DNA from: Asparagopsis taxiformis
Lineage: Eukaryota; Rhodophyta; Florideophyceae; Bonnemaisoniales; Bonnemaisoniaceae
NCBI GenBank assembly: GCA_030407315.1
Contig: JALQPE010001778.1
Coordinates: forward strand, 1 to 64,000
DNA: 64,000 nt
Direction: 5' to 3'
Shown here: piece after piece, positions 20,738-31,110 of the stretch
How positions within the stretch are numbered: the first letter of the stretch is position 1
Layout: each line of letters begins with the position of its first letter
Program-made: the position numbers and the translations under genes
The notes under the pieces: model-generated
Told to the model about the DNA's origin: nothing
The model's input: only the letters and a program-made list of their open reading frames with translations
Databases searched by the model: none

Positions 20738-21202
20738 CTATCCACGTCTGTTTAGTAGTCCCTCAATCCCACGGCATTCGGAGGTGACTCTTCCTCCGCA
20801 AATTGCTGCAGCCTGCTCTGTAGGCTCAGAGTTGCACTCATTTGCCCGGCTAATAAAACACACTACACTTTCTTCAGCGAAACGTGTCGCATTCGACACG
20901 GGAGAAGCACAAGTCGTAGCTACTTGAAAAGAAATTGTAGTATTCCCAGCGCATGGATTGATATCGACTCCAAAAAGGGCCCTGTCTCCTGGACGAACCG
21001 TCGGAGTGGTACATCGTCTGTACTGAAAGTTTAAAATAGAAATGGGAGATACGAAACAATTTGGAGGCCTACCAACAGCACCCAGCCCTTCTGATACTTC
21101 AACTCCATTCACTGCATCTGTAGCTTCCTGAGCTTGCACTCATGATAGTGCTGTGCAAGCCACCAGCAAAAGCATAGCAGATATCTTCTGCATGTAGGAC
21201 AT
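20738..21202 (-). pseudogene. Small secreted cysteine-rich protein, broken by TGA
   Basis: An ATG at 21202 (or 21193) opens a classic signal peptide (basic start, then AMLLLVACTAL), but codon 21 is TGA at 21140-21142. The same frame then continues for 133 codons (VQAQEATDAV...) to a stop at 20738. The mature part has eight cysteines spaced through about 110 residues (NCF, RRCTT, NPCAG, TTCAS, VVCFI, NECNS, AICGG, SECRG), which suggests four disulfides and an extracellular role. The stop falls at the expected signal-peptidase region. I do not recognise the family. Most likely it is a pseudogene by one substitution; a sequencing error or a tiny intron is possible. Confidence 0.5.
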
Positions 21203-23845
21203 GTTTCTCCTTGCTTCTTTGCGATTTGATCTTCGTGATAATCGTAACTCAGTTGAAGGTTGAGGTTAAGTTTAAGGTTTTCAAGGGAGGTAAAGCGAGA
21301 TTATATACTCTTCAGAACCTGCTCTCGTGCTTCATTTTGAGGGATTCCAAGCGCCAATGCCCCATGGGGTTCAGAGGTTCGCCTTATTTCTCTGTGGATT
21401 ACAGATGAACGTAATCTATGTAACATGCAAGAAAGCATTTCCATTCCGTGGTTTCGCGTATGTGCGTCACTAACAGGCGTTGATCAATGTCATTTTTGAA
21501 AAAGGATGCAATCGTCGTGTTATGGCATGGCAAGAAGATAATTTTTGGCCTCACAAGCTTCCTTTATTGAAAAAGTGTGTTTTGTGCAATGGTCCGGTCA
21601 ATCTCGAAATACTCAAACAGATTAAGGGAAAAGCTCGAAGAAAGAGTATGTGAGATTGTCGTAGAGAAACTAAATCGATGAAGAACCTTGAATACCATCA
21701 TTGCTATGTTTCAAGTGCCCAAAATGTATGATGAATAAACTTTTAAAGTCGTACACGTTGATAGGAGTTTGTAAATTGTTGTTCGCGGCTAAGGATAATA
21801 AGCAATACAAGCGTCGATCTAGTACAAGCATGTATATCTCAAAGTGCCCTCTCGACATTAGTCTGGTGAGTGTGGATTTGAGAACAGGATGTCTACTGGT
21901 TTTGGAACCTCCCTCCGACAACAATGTTATCCCTCTTTGAAGACTTGAATTATGAGGTAAGGGTGGACACGTATATGCATGGTCAGTTGGCCATGACGTT
22001 TCGAACCGTAGGGAGTCCCATCGATAGCGTCTGCAGTTGGCGAGAAATCATTTGACATGCCCAGAGGAAACGAAAAGTATTACATCGGGCACCAGTCATT
22101 ATTGCACAAGTGTGCATTGATATGTTACCTTCAGAAAACAAGAATACACTCGAACTCGTAAGGTTAAACTGTTGAAACTAGTGTACTATGAAGTGTCTTT
22201 CACGCTACGTACAATACGCCTCATGTGGTTGGGCAATATAAATACCCTGTGCAAGAGACAAGAACTTATAAAAATTTCAATCAAACTATGTGCACGGCTG
22301 TTATTCCATCACTCGCTATGACAAGGTGTTCACATAAGTGAATAAAACGTTGCAGGTATGTCACGCTGCTATCGACAACTGGACCCATCGCATGCTGTTA
22401 ACAGCAGTGGTCCACTGACAGCTTGCAAATGAATACTAAATACACTGACACTACGGGGCAGCCACTTGCAGACACGTGAGCGATTCGAACCCTTGACCAT
22501 GGTTTCCTTTTGCGGCGTGGAAATTGTGGGGTCCACACTCGATTCCATCGGCATGTCTCCTGCACAGTCATACGCGGATATGTCAGTTTCCAGCACTGCT
22601 TGCGCCATGGAGTGAAATATTTTGAGCGGGGCACAGCAATGCTATTATTTTGAAATAATTCAAAGCATCCAGCAATGTAAGTCGAACCCTTCCGCGCTCG
22701 CTTCGTTCCATCAGCATGGCAACACTCGCTGCGTATATATGTCAAGTGGACTGCTTGGTCCGATCGGTACCTGTCCAACGACGGCGGTGCGGTGAACGGA
22801 TGTAATTGCTTTGGAAATGCTCTCGCCCAACACCGCCGTCGATAACACACCGCGCCTGCTTCCAAGTGATACTTTGTAGCCACTGCACCTTTCCAATGCT
22901 TGGCGGCTCATCTGTGCAGCAGTTGATCCACTCTCGAGGCAAAGTCAATGCTCTCCTCTGTTGCGCTTGATCGCCTCATCCCATCCTCTACACCCCACAT
23001 TGCTTGGCAATGCGAGCGGCGCAACTGCCAGTCGTGGCTCTAGCACTTCAAATGTTCCTTGACTAAAATACATAAACCAGTTGAACACGACACTCTGATT
23101 GAACTGACGTTTTGGCTGATCGATCAATTGAATACTTTTTGTTTTTTTTATGCACATATCTCTGAAAATACACACCTGGTGGAAGAAGCCACACAGGACA
23201 CTAGAAGGCCTTCAACGCAATTGATGAGACTAAAACAGTTCTCTAGATTATCAAGTTGCAGCTGCCGCTCAGTGCTGGAAAGAGTTAGTTATGAATAAGT
23301 TAGGTAGTCGAAAGTGTAGACGAGCCCTAACCCTGCTCGTCAGCACATCCCCCATTAATGAACACGCCTTCACCTGGCACACGGTTCCCCAGAACACACT
23401 TGTCCTCTCCAGCGTCTCCACCCCGCGCGAAAATACAAACACCCCATCATCCCAAACATTGCCCGCCGTGCACTGTAGTCCCATACTCTCGCATACACGA
23501 CCGCACAAATGTAAGCCCAACACGTTTCCCCGCACACCCATCCCCATAAGCTTCGCCCATTGTCGCGGCAAGCGACACACACACACAAGAAAAGGTGTTG
23601 TTCAATTTCATCCCCAAAAGCCCCCCCCGTTTGCATACTTCTCGAGGCCAAGACGCATCGGCCATATACATCTTCGAAATCCCAGTGCCAGTAGCGCAAA
23701 GTGCGTTTTTCAGTCTAGGGCGCCACATGCCATCGACGTACTCAACTCATAGGCCATGCAACAGTCAGCTCACTCCCACACGAGTTGAAGGAAACAAGTT
23801 TGTCTCCCAGCCACAACTGTGACAGACGCGATATCAGGCAGGATT
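21203..23845. other. Intergenic, no supportable gene
   Basis: About 2.6 kb without a convincing ORF. A 153-codon plus-strand ORF at 23291-23752 is Pro/His/Thr-rich and has no recognisable domain. A GGGTTCGAATC-like word on the minus strand near 22480 resembles a tRNA T-loop, but no cloverleaf forms around it. No tandem repeats stand out. Confidence 0.45.
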
Positions 23846-24580
23846 CTAGCCGCTCGCCGAAACGACGAGATCCACATCGAAGCTAGATGCGTACGTAGCA
23901 AGGTCCGGAAGCGACTGTGCAACGAGCTGCACTTGACGCATTAGCTGGTCGATTGAGGGGCGTTCCACAAACTTGACGGTCTTGACACGCGAATTAGGTA
24001 GACGTGTAGATAATGCATGGGCGGCGTCTCGCTCGGACATGGAGTCACCCAATACTAGCACGTTGAGTTCGTCTTCATTCGGAAACATGTGGGCGACCTC
24101 TTGAGAGAATGCAGCCATCTTCCACGACGATGGTGCATCTGGAAAATCGGACTCGAACGAAGTTCGCGCGGAAACAATCTTGATATCGTTGGTGATGAGA
24201 AAGTTAACAACGGCGGGCAAGAAGCGCTTGCCAGACAGCTCCACCCAACCCGCCTCTGCATTGGTGATGATTACGACTTTGCCAAAGCGGAGGGCCTCTT
24301 TCACAATGTTGATAACGGCGACTTCGAGTTGCTCGAGCTGCTTTTGAAGCGAGAGGGGTAATGAACCTGGGTCGTCCACGCGTAGACCTAATGAGGCGAG
24401 ATAGGTACTTGGACATATTGTGTCGTCCCAATCGAGAATAGCGGTGGTTTTTGCCGAGTCTTCCCGCCGTTGTGGTGTTGGTTCTGAGCAGGACTGCTGT
24501 CTTGGCTTATCGTCAACCACTTGCGAAGCGAAATCATTGCAAACATTGACGGACGGCTTCACTGCTTTCTCCAAGCACAT
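23846..24580 (-). CDS. HAD-superfamily hydrolase
   Basis: 244 residues. Motif I is DWDDT (about residues 50-54), with the nucleophile and the acid/base Asp residues of HAD phosphatases. Motif II is the ITNAEAGW segment, where the Thr is expected. A Lys in the SSWKMAAF segment may serve as motif III. Motif IV is VLGDSMSERDAA with its acidic residues. The first 45 residues are variable and polar. Similar short DWDDT proteins occur in plants and many protists without an assigned substrate; a phosphatase acting on a small molecule or protein is expected. The start is the first ATG of the frame. It is transcribed in the same direction as SKI2, which ends 1.27 kb upstream. Confidence 0.75.
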   Translation of the reverse strand: MCLEKAVKPSVNVCNDFASQVVDDKPRQQSCSEPTPQRREDSAKTTAILDWDDTICPSTYLASLGLRVDDPGSLPLSLQKQLEQLEVAVINIVKEALRFGKVVIITNAEAGWVELSGKRFLPAVVNFLITNDIKIVSARTSFESDFPDAPSSWKMAAFSQEVAHMFPNEDELNVLVLGDSMSERDAAHALSTRLPNSRVKTVKFVERPSIDQLMRQVQLVAQSLPDLATYASSFDVDLVVSASG

Positions 24581-25849
24581 TGCGGGCGGACGAGGATGGC
24601 AGAGGGTGGCGGGTGAGATGGTTAAAGGTTGCGGCGGGGATGAAGACGGTGAAGAGCGGGTAGAGAGCTAGGGCCAAGAGGGCGAGGGACGCACGGTACG
24701 CGGTCGAGGAGTGTACACGTGTAAGGCGAAAGAAATAGCGGGATGATGGTAAATAGTACAACGGAGTTGGAGGGTCAACTAGAGGCAGGTGGCAATTGCA
24801 ACGGGACGAGACGGTGGTAGATATAGAGAGACATGTCGCGGGTTGGAGTGGGAAAAAATTTTGGGAACAAGACGAGTCGACTGGAGAAAGCGAGAATGGT
24901 CCAGGAAAAGTTTGAAGTGGTCCAGAAAGGCATATAGCAGAGTGGTGCGAGCAAGAGGAGGCTCTGGTGGACCGATGGGCGTGACGAGGGCCACAGCAAC
25001 GCGGTAAGCTGCTGCAGCTGTGCAGAGTAGCCGTTGGTGGACGGTTTGCGCGGTCAGTGTCGAGGGCCAATTTTTGTGTAAATCGGCATGCACATATGCG
25101 CAGACCTTTTGGGACGGTACGAAGGTCGCACGACGCGGACGTTCGATGGCGATCAAACGCCGACGGGTGAATTTGGACAAACAGACACTGGCCGCCCAAA
25201 TTATTAGTAAATTACATCACGTCAGCGAGTGCACAGTACGTGACTCGACAATGGAACACACGCAACCAATCGAGATTACGGACCGGACCGGCGATGGGCC
25301 CCATTCCACCGGACGTGGCATGGACACGGTGTCACAGCGTCGTGACCATGACGGCTTGAAATCACATCCGCCTCCCGATTCATGCTTTATACAATTGGAC
25401 GCAGAAATGGCGGGAACTTTACATGACATTCAGTTACTGTCCCGTGTCTGCAAGTGTGCAGTCGACTGGCCAAAACAAACTTACTTTTCGTCTGCACGAG
25501 CGCAGCACGCGTTGCCGTGCTGTGCTGTGAATTGCACAGCCAACAATCCACGCATGTGCTGTCACCTGTACACGTGTCATACGCAATAGTGCCAAGTGGC
25601 ACTGCATTGTATGTGGTGCTGCTCGTTGCGCATCATTGACGTACCCTCGGCGCTACCATCATGTGCATGCATGCAAGCATGCCAAGTAGCCGTGATGCTT
25701 CCACTCAGGTCAAACACATTGATCGACTTACACGTTCCCTTCCCCAACTTTGACAGCGCTGGTGAGAATCCATTCAGATTGGATCCAGCAATTGTAATCG
25801 ACATTTCGTTCGTGCACGTAATCGATCACGAGTCATTTTACAAGGTTAA
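24581..25849. other. Intergenic region between HAD gene and SKI2
   Basis: No gene I can support. A plus-strand ORF at 25020-25589 (189 codons, cysteine-rich end) has no recognisable domain and unconvincing composition. A minus-strand ORF at 24534-25199 is out of frame with the HAD gene. The region must hold the HAD promoter and the SKI2 3' end. Confidence 0.4.
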
Positions 25850-28800
25850 CTACTCGCCCTCATCTAGATACAGCGATCCGTTGAAAATCACATCTCGACG
25901 AATACACGTGATGGCCTCGTCAAGTACTAGACTCAGTTCTTCATTCCCAACTCCTTTTGCCACTGCTTCCGCATCTTTCAATAGTTCACTCAACCGTTTC
26001 ACGCATACAACAATATCCCCTTCCTGTTGCTCTGTCAAGTTTGTGATATTACAAAACGGTTCTCCACATGCCCAGCTGTACACAGCGTGTGCCAGATCCC
26101 ATCGACACATAGACCCTTCAAATCCATCACAGCTGTCCCCAATGTCAAACGTTAGATCAACGCCGCATTCCTCCTGCGCTTTCCCAACATTTTCCACAAC
26201 CGCACGCATCGCCGCTTTTGCCTCACAGTACGCTTTGCTGTATATTTTCGCGTCCAGCTTGTGTACTTCAGCGCCATTCTTTTTGCGACACACCAGACTC
26301 GATAGCAGTGAAGCAACCTCTGCAGCGTTCAACCCGTTCAGTACACTTTCCAAAACTATCTCGGTCAGAACAATACAATCAGCTGTGGCCACTTCGCAAG
26401 CGCATCGACCCTTTAGCTGCACACTCAGTCCGTCTTCCCCTACATATTTCAGTTTCTGTAAAACTTCCACCCTTTTCGCATATTCTGGAAGTAGACTCGA
26501 TTCGCTTCCCGTCCTGGATACCGTTTTAAGCGCAATCATTTTCTTGCGAATGTTTTCCTCTACAATCAGTGTTTCGAGCTTCTCCTTCCGCTCTTTCGGA
26601 GGGAGCCCAATTACACTCGTTGCCATTGATGCTGAGCTCACAAGCTCTGCACACAATGCTTCTCGCTGCTTGTATGCTTCCGATAGCTTCAACTTCCCCG
26701 TCTTGCGACCCTTTGATTCAAACTTCCCATTGTCATTTCCTCTACCGAATCCAGCCACAAATTCTGCGCTCTCACTTGTACCATTCAATCGTTCTCGCCA
26801 TCTTGTGATAACTTGCTGCAAAAATGTCCCATTCTGCAGCAATGTTCGCTTCGCCGGTAAAGCTTTCTGCCCAAAGACCCATGAGCGCGTCGCTGCATAT
26901 TGTGTCTTACGACGCTCTGCGTCAACTTCATCCACTTCCGCCGTTATGTACACAATGTCTGATGCTTTCACCTTTCGCAGACACACAATCAACCCATTGC
27001 TAGTAACGACTCGTGGCTCAGTTCGCATCTGCCGTCTGTCCAACACCTCAGGCAATAGCAACACAGAACGAGGATGATCGCTGATGGTACGCTGTTCTAC
27101 CCCAGATATTACTGCAAGCCATAAGAATGTGTACCTTTCTACACTTGCTGCCCGTTCATCATCTCGACCCTCTCGATTTCGCCCACGGTTATTGTTATCA
27201 GGAACAATACTGTATACCATACCAAGCGCCAATAGATCAATATCTGCCAGACGGGCAACCACGACTCGCCCCGGAACAATTGAAGCTTTTAAAACTGGTA
27301 GCACATCATTGAGTGCCAGTGTGGAATTTGCGGAACAGAGCGACACGTACTTTTCCACATATGCTGATAATCCTTCATTATTGCGTCTCATCCTTCGCGA
27401 AACCGGTTTCTCCAGGGAATCATTAGTATTCTTGATTCCATCCAGTGTGTTGCTAGCTTTGTCCAATACACCAGTAATCGAAATCGCCTTTTCTTCTTCA
27501 CCAGCTTCCGAAAACGATTGCTTCATCATTTCTTCCACACGAAGTTCATCCACTCTCAGCACATTCAAAATCATATTGTAAGTTAGACGAAACGCCGACT
27601 TCAGCGAGATCGGCTCTCCTGTCATCACCTGACGCAATGGTTGTTCATCTGGAATCTTTTCATCCGGTGGGAAGAAAAGGTACACATGTCCGACATTATC
27701 AAGACCCCGACGCCCAGCGCGCCCAGACATTTGGGTAAATTCTCCCGCCTCTAGCGTTCGAAACCTCCTACCGTCATTCTTCCGCAAGCCTGTGAATATA
27801 ACTGTACGAGCAGGCATGTTAACTCCCATTGCAAATGTCTCAGTTGCAAAAAGCACCTTCACAAGACCTTTTGAAAACAGGATCTCCGTGATCTCCTTGA
27901 TAATCGGAAGAAGCCCTGCATGATGTGCTGAAATTCCTCGCTTCAAATTCGTGCGTGCCCGCAATACTTGAGGAAGCTCGCGGTCTTCTTCTCGCAATCT
28001 GAAGATGGCCGCGTCGAAAAAGCTGTGTACCAATGCCTTATCTCCAGAATCTGGCAACAAATCACTGTTTTCCAGACCTTCAACCGCTTGCTCGCACTTC
28101 TTTTTAGAGAAACAGAACAATACTGTAGGTGTGAGCTGATTCTCATGCACGAATTTGATGACAGGCGTCCAAGGGGATTGGAATGAGTTTGGCCCATCGC
28201 CTTTCCCACCCTTGCGACCTGCTGACTTCCCCCCGATCGCCTTATTCTTGTTTCGGCCTTTCGGTCCTTTGTTCGAACTAGAAGCTCCTGAACTGACATT
28301 TTGCTTGCTAGATGCTGATGACTGCGCGACTTTATCATTGCTCTGTGCATGGGTTTTAGAGTCAGGCTGCCACTCCTTTTCCCCGATGTCTTCGTTTCGC
28401 CCATTCTCCATTCGATCTTTCCTAGTACTAGAAGTCTCTTCGTTTCCATGCTTCACAACGTCATTGGATGATTCCTTGTCAGTAAATTCTGATTCTGATG
28501 CTGATTGCTTGGCTTCATGCCTTTCCATATCACTTTCCAAAGATTCTTGTGCATGCTTCAGTACACATCCTTTGGAGTCATCCTTTTCCAAATCTTCTTT
28601 CTCTGCATCTTTCTTTGTGCGTTTATTGCGCTGCCCTCGACTGTCTTTCCTTTTGGTGCCTCCCTGAGCATTTAAAGCGCTTCTGTAGTTCATGGAGAGG
28701 AACGGGCCACCCTGCTTCAGTAAAACTGTAGCTTCTAGATCCTCCGGATTGTCTCTACTTGGATGTAACCAAGCGTGTTCGAGTGGAACAGGTCGATGTG

Positions 28801-30124
28801 ATGTAGACACAACCGCAACGCGTCTGTTCTTCGTCTTACCAACCCAGGCAGCAAATTCTAGAGCATTCGGAACGGTAGCACTGAGCATAATGATACCTAT
28901 ATGAGGCGGGAGCATGATAATACTTTCCTCCCAGACGACACCTCGTTCTTCATCATTGAGAAACTGCACTTCGTCAAAGATGACGTACGAGACGTCTCGA
29001 ATTGCGTCTGCACCACGATAGAGCATTGAACGTAGGATTTCTGTTGTCATTATGACGCATTGTGCATTATCGTTTATGCTGACATCTCCGGTAACCAATC
29101 CGACATCATCGAATTTATCCCTGAAGTCACGCAATTTTTGATTGCTCAGCGTCTTAATGGGTGATGTGTAGAACACTTTTGAATGCATGGAGGCTGCCAA
29201 GGCGATTGCATACTCTGCCACGACGGTCTTCCCGGCACTGGTATGGGCTGCAACGAACACAGATTGCTGAGCTTCAATATGTAGGATGGCGCGTTTCTGA
29301 AACGGATCAAGCTCGAAAGGGAATACGAGTGCAGGTTGAGGAATACGTTCAAAGAAATCTACAACGTCTGAATTGTCGACATAGGCCCATTCGCTGTAAT
29401 CGTCCGTTTGCATACGTTGAACACGGGAGCGTACGCGGTTACCTGATTGGTACACAGCGAGTGTATTGGTAAGATCTGCGTCGAGTTTCTGTAGCTTTCT
29501 TAGATTGGTGTTGTCTGGTACAGGGGTGTCTCGTCGCCATGAACGAGTGATTCGCTGCAACTTTAGTGTTTCTGCAGATTTCTGTGCTGTTCTGTTAGGA
29601 AATTGACGGTCTGCCTTAGTGCCGGAGCGGTTAGAATTTGTGGTCTGTTTTGAGCTGGGCCGGTTGGGAGGCTTGCCTTGTAGGGTTTTGGCCAATTTCT
29701 TGTCAGAACTTTTCGGCGAAGGGGTGTGAGAACGATTTGAGGTTTGTTCAATTTGAGAGGACGGTTGAGATTGCATTTCGGTTTCAACTGACTCGGTGGG
29801 TGAACGTGTCAAAATAGAATTTGACATAGCGTCAGCGCTGTGGGCCGGTGCGCTTGGTTGTGCGGATTTTGGATCATTTGAATGAGGAGATGGATTGGTA
29901 GGTGGCGCTGAGTCTGAAGCAAGATTTTGGGCGACATTTTGCTGGGACTTGCTGTTGAGCTGTTTCTCGCGGTTCAACTTTTGTAGATTGCGCAGCTTTG
30001 AGGCTGTTCGCTTAGCGCGGTCTAGGGCAATGGATGATGTGGATGCGGATGACGGTTCAGAATTGGAATTGCTTTGAGGTCGAGGTGGTTGTCCTTCTGA
30101 GTCAAAGGTACTAGAGAGCTCCAT
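25850..30124 (-). CDS. SKI2: SKI2-type exosome RNA helicase
   Basis: 1424 residues, intronless. Residues 1-240 are low-complexity and basic. The helicase core begins FPFELDPFQKRAI (about 268-280). Motif I is AAHTSAGKT (292-300), motif II DEVQ (384-387, codons at 28964-28975), motif III SAT (415-417), then ETFAMGVNMPA and motif VI QMSGRAGRRG. A long charged, Lys/Ser-rich insert separates the two RecA domains. The C-terminus is a DSHCT-type domain. The phrase ERGVVWEESIIMLP and the FVAAHTSAGKTVVAEYA block are typical of Ski2, which with Ski3 and Ski8 feeds mRNA 3'-5' into the cytoplasmic exosome. Odd: motif II is DEVQ where Ski2 normally has DEVH. A plastid ISE2-like helicase is the alternative, but these blocks fit Ski2 better and no transit peptide is evident. 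Its 5' end faces the Lin0512 gene across 310 bp. Confidence 0.88.
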   Translation of the reverse strand: MELSSTFDSEGQPPRPQSNSNSEPSSASTSSIALDRAKRTASKLRNLQKLNREKQLNSKSQQNVAQNLASDSAPPTNPSPHSNDPKSAQPSAPAHSADAMSNSILTRSPTESVETEMQSQPSSQIEQTSNRSHTPSPKSSDKKLAKTLQGKPPNRPSSKQTTNSNRSGTKADRQFPNRTAQKSAETLKLQRITRSWRRDTPVPDNTNLRKLQKLDADLTNTLAVYQSGNRVRSRVQRMQTDDYSEWAYVDNSDVVDFFERIPQPALVFPFELDPFQKRAILHIEAQQSVFVAAHTSAGKTVVAEYAIALAASMHSKVFYTSPIKTLSNQKLRDFRDKFDDVGLVTGDVSINDNAQCVIMTTEILRSMLYRGADAIRDVSYVIFDEVQFLNDEERGVVWEESIIMLPPHIGIIMLSATVPNALEFAAWVGKTKNRRVAVVSTSHRPVPLEHAWLHPSRDNPEDLEATVLLKQGGPFLSMNYRSALNAQGGTKRKDSRGQRNKRTKKDAEKEDLEKDDSKGCVLKHAQESLESDMERHEAKQSASESEFTDKESSNDVVKHGNEETSSTRKDRMENGRNEDIGEKEWQPDSKTHAQSNDKVAQSSASSKQNVSSGASSSNKGPKGRNKNKAIGGKSAGRKGGKGDGPNSFQSPWTPVIKFVHENQLTPTVLFCFSKKKCEQAVEGLENSDLLPDSGDKALVHSFFDAAIFRLREEDRELPQVLRARTNLKRGISAHHAGLLPIIKEITEILFSKGLVKVLFATETFAMGVNMPARTVIFTGLRKNDGRRFRTLEAGEFTQMSGRAGRRGLDNVGHVYLFFPPDEKIPDEQPLRQVMTGEPISLKSAFRLTYNMILNVLRVDELRVEEMMKQSFSEAGEEEKAISITGVLDKASNTLDGIKNTNDSLEKPVSRRMRRNNEGLSAYVEKYVSLCSANSTLALNDVLPVLKASIVPGRVVVARLADIDLLALGMVYSIVPDNNNRGRNREGRDDERAASVERYTFLWLAVISGVEQRTISDHPRSVLLLPEVLDRRQMRTEPRVVTSNGLIVCLRKVKASDIVYITAEVDEVDAERRKTQYAATRSWVFGQKALPAKRTLLQNGTFLQQVITRWRERLNGTSESAEFVAGFGRGNDNGKFESKGRKTGKLKLSEAYKQREALCAELVSSASMATSVIGLPPKERKEKLETLIVEENIRKKMIALKTVSRTGSESSLLPEYAKRVEVLQKLKYVGEDGLSVQLKGRCACEVATADCIVLTEIVLESVLNGLNAAEVASLLSSLVCRKKNGAEVHKLDAKIYSKAYCEAKAAMRAVVENVGKAQEECGVDLTFDIGDSCDGFEGSMCRWDLAHAVYSWACGEPFCNITNLTEQQEGDIVVCVKRLSELLKDAEAVAKGVGNEELSLVLDEAITCIRRDVIFNGSLYLDEGE

Positions 30125-30434
30125 GATAAGTTACCGGTTTAGGAAGGAAGATGTTGCCACAGACTGATCAAAACCAAATGTGGAAAAAATTCGTCGCAGA
30201 TGCGGATACTATCGTTATGCCACGTGTATAGTATATATTTCTCATAGCGGTATGAGCTCGCACACGATACATGCCAGTCATTTGCGCGCTCGCATTTCCG
30301 AACGAGGCACATCTCTTCCAATGGCCTTCATCGCGCCATCGTCTCACGCACTGCAACTGCGGTCGCCACATCGTGGCCTATCAATCAAGCCAACTACGTT
30401 TTCGAGAGTATCGAATCGTCGTCACGTGTCGATC

Positions 30435-30982
30435 ATGCAGGACAACTCGCGATCACAGCGTGAGGTGGCCGTGGTTGAAGTAGGTTGATTTGTGCTTTTT
30501 CATCTCAATGTGCGGTGTTCATTGCTGTGTTAACATTTTGTTTCCAACCGCTGCTTCAACTTGTCGTAGATCGGCTCCGGGACCGACCTGCATGGTCAGG
30601 ATGCGACAACCGCTGCTGTTCGTGCTTGTAGAAGTGAGTGAAAACATTTTGACACCTCCCGACTTCATTCTACTCATGCATCTGACACACTTCTCTATCA
30701 GATGCGATTGAGTTCAATTCTCTACCAGTTTTGGCCCGTCTTGTACCGAATGGTGACTTGACCAAAATGGAGGTGGACGTGTTACTGGCAGTTCCATCGC
30801 CTTTCACCAACAATGTGGATTTTGACAAGATCCAACAGCAGTTTCCGTATGGAAACGTGCGTGTTCGTGTCACCGAGGGTGGTCTTTGTTGTAGTAGCGG
30901 AATCGCTCTACTCGAGCAGGGAGATGCTGACGGTGATGATCGCGCAATCGTTGTAGTGGCAGCAGTAACTGTGTCGTGCTAA
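30435..30982 (+). CDS. Lin0512-family protein, three exons
   Basis: Reconstructed as exons 30435-30479, 30570-30633 and 30702-30982, giving 129 residues. Intron 1 (30480-30569, 90 bp) starts GTAGGT and ends TCGTAG; intron 2 (30634-30701, 68 bp) starts GTGAGT and ends ATCAG. Joining restores the family signature: an IGSGTDLHGQDATTAAVRA block followed by NAIEFNSLP, then VPNGDLTKMEVDVLLAVP, then FPYGNVRV and a GG motif. Lin0512 is a conserved family best known from bacteria, with a fold related to small oligomeric enzymes and no established reaction. No targeting peptide is visible. It is divergent from SKI2 with about 310 bp shared upstream DNA, and convergent with the DUF639 gene 128 bp downstream. 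Confidence 0.85.
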
Positions 30983-31110
30983 GTCGATGTGCGTAATAAT
31001 TTATCCAATAACTTCGCAGTTAGTTCTCTAGACGCTATACAATGGTGTGCTACGAGTTTCGCTGCTACGATTCAAAATGGTGCAGGAACAAGTGCAGCTC
31101 GGTTTGACAG

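Noticed and set aside
14480..20760. Paired LTRs of the gypsy element
   Set aside because: Upstream sequence (about 14200-14900) and downstream sequence (18919-20760) were compared by eye; both have TATA-like words but no extended direct repeat.
22465..22510. tRNA gene on the minus strand (GGGTTCGAATC-like T-loop)
   Set aside because: The stem bases around the loop do not pair and no acceptor or D-arm is found.
23291..23752. 153-codon plus-strand ORF as a gene
   Set aside because: Low-complexity Pro/His/Thr-rich translation and overlapping open frames on the other strand.
25020..25589. 189-codon plus-strand ORF as a gene
   Set aside because: No recognisable domain, odd composition and no support from neighbouring exons; probably chance.
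25596..27077. 493-codon plus-strand ORF opposite SKI2
   Set aside because: It is the antisense shadow of the SKI2 C-terminal region; the minus strand carries clear helicase motifs.
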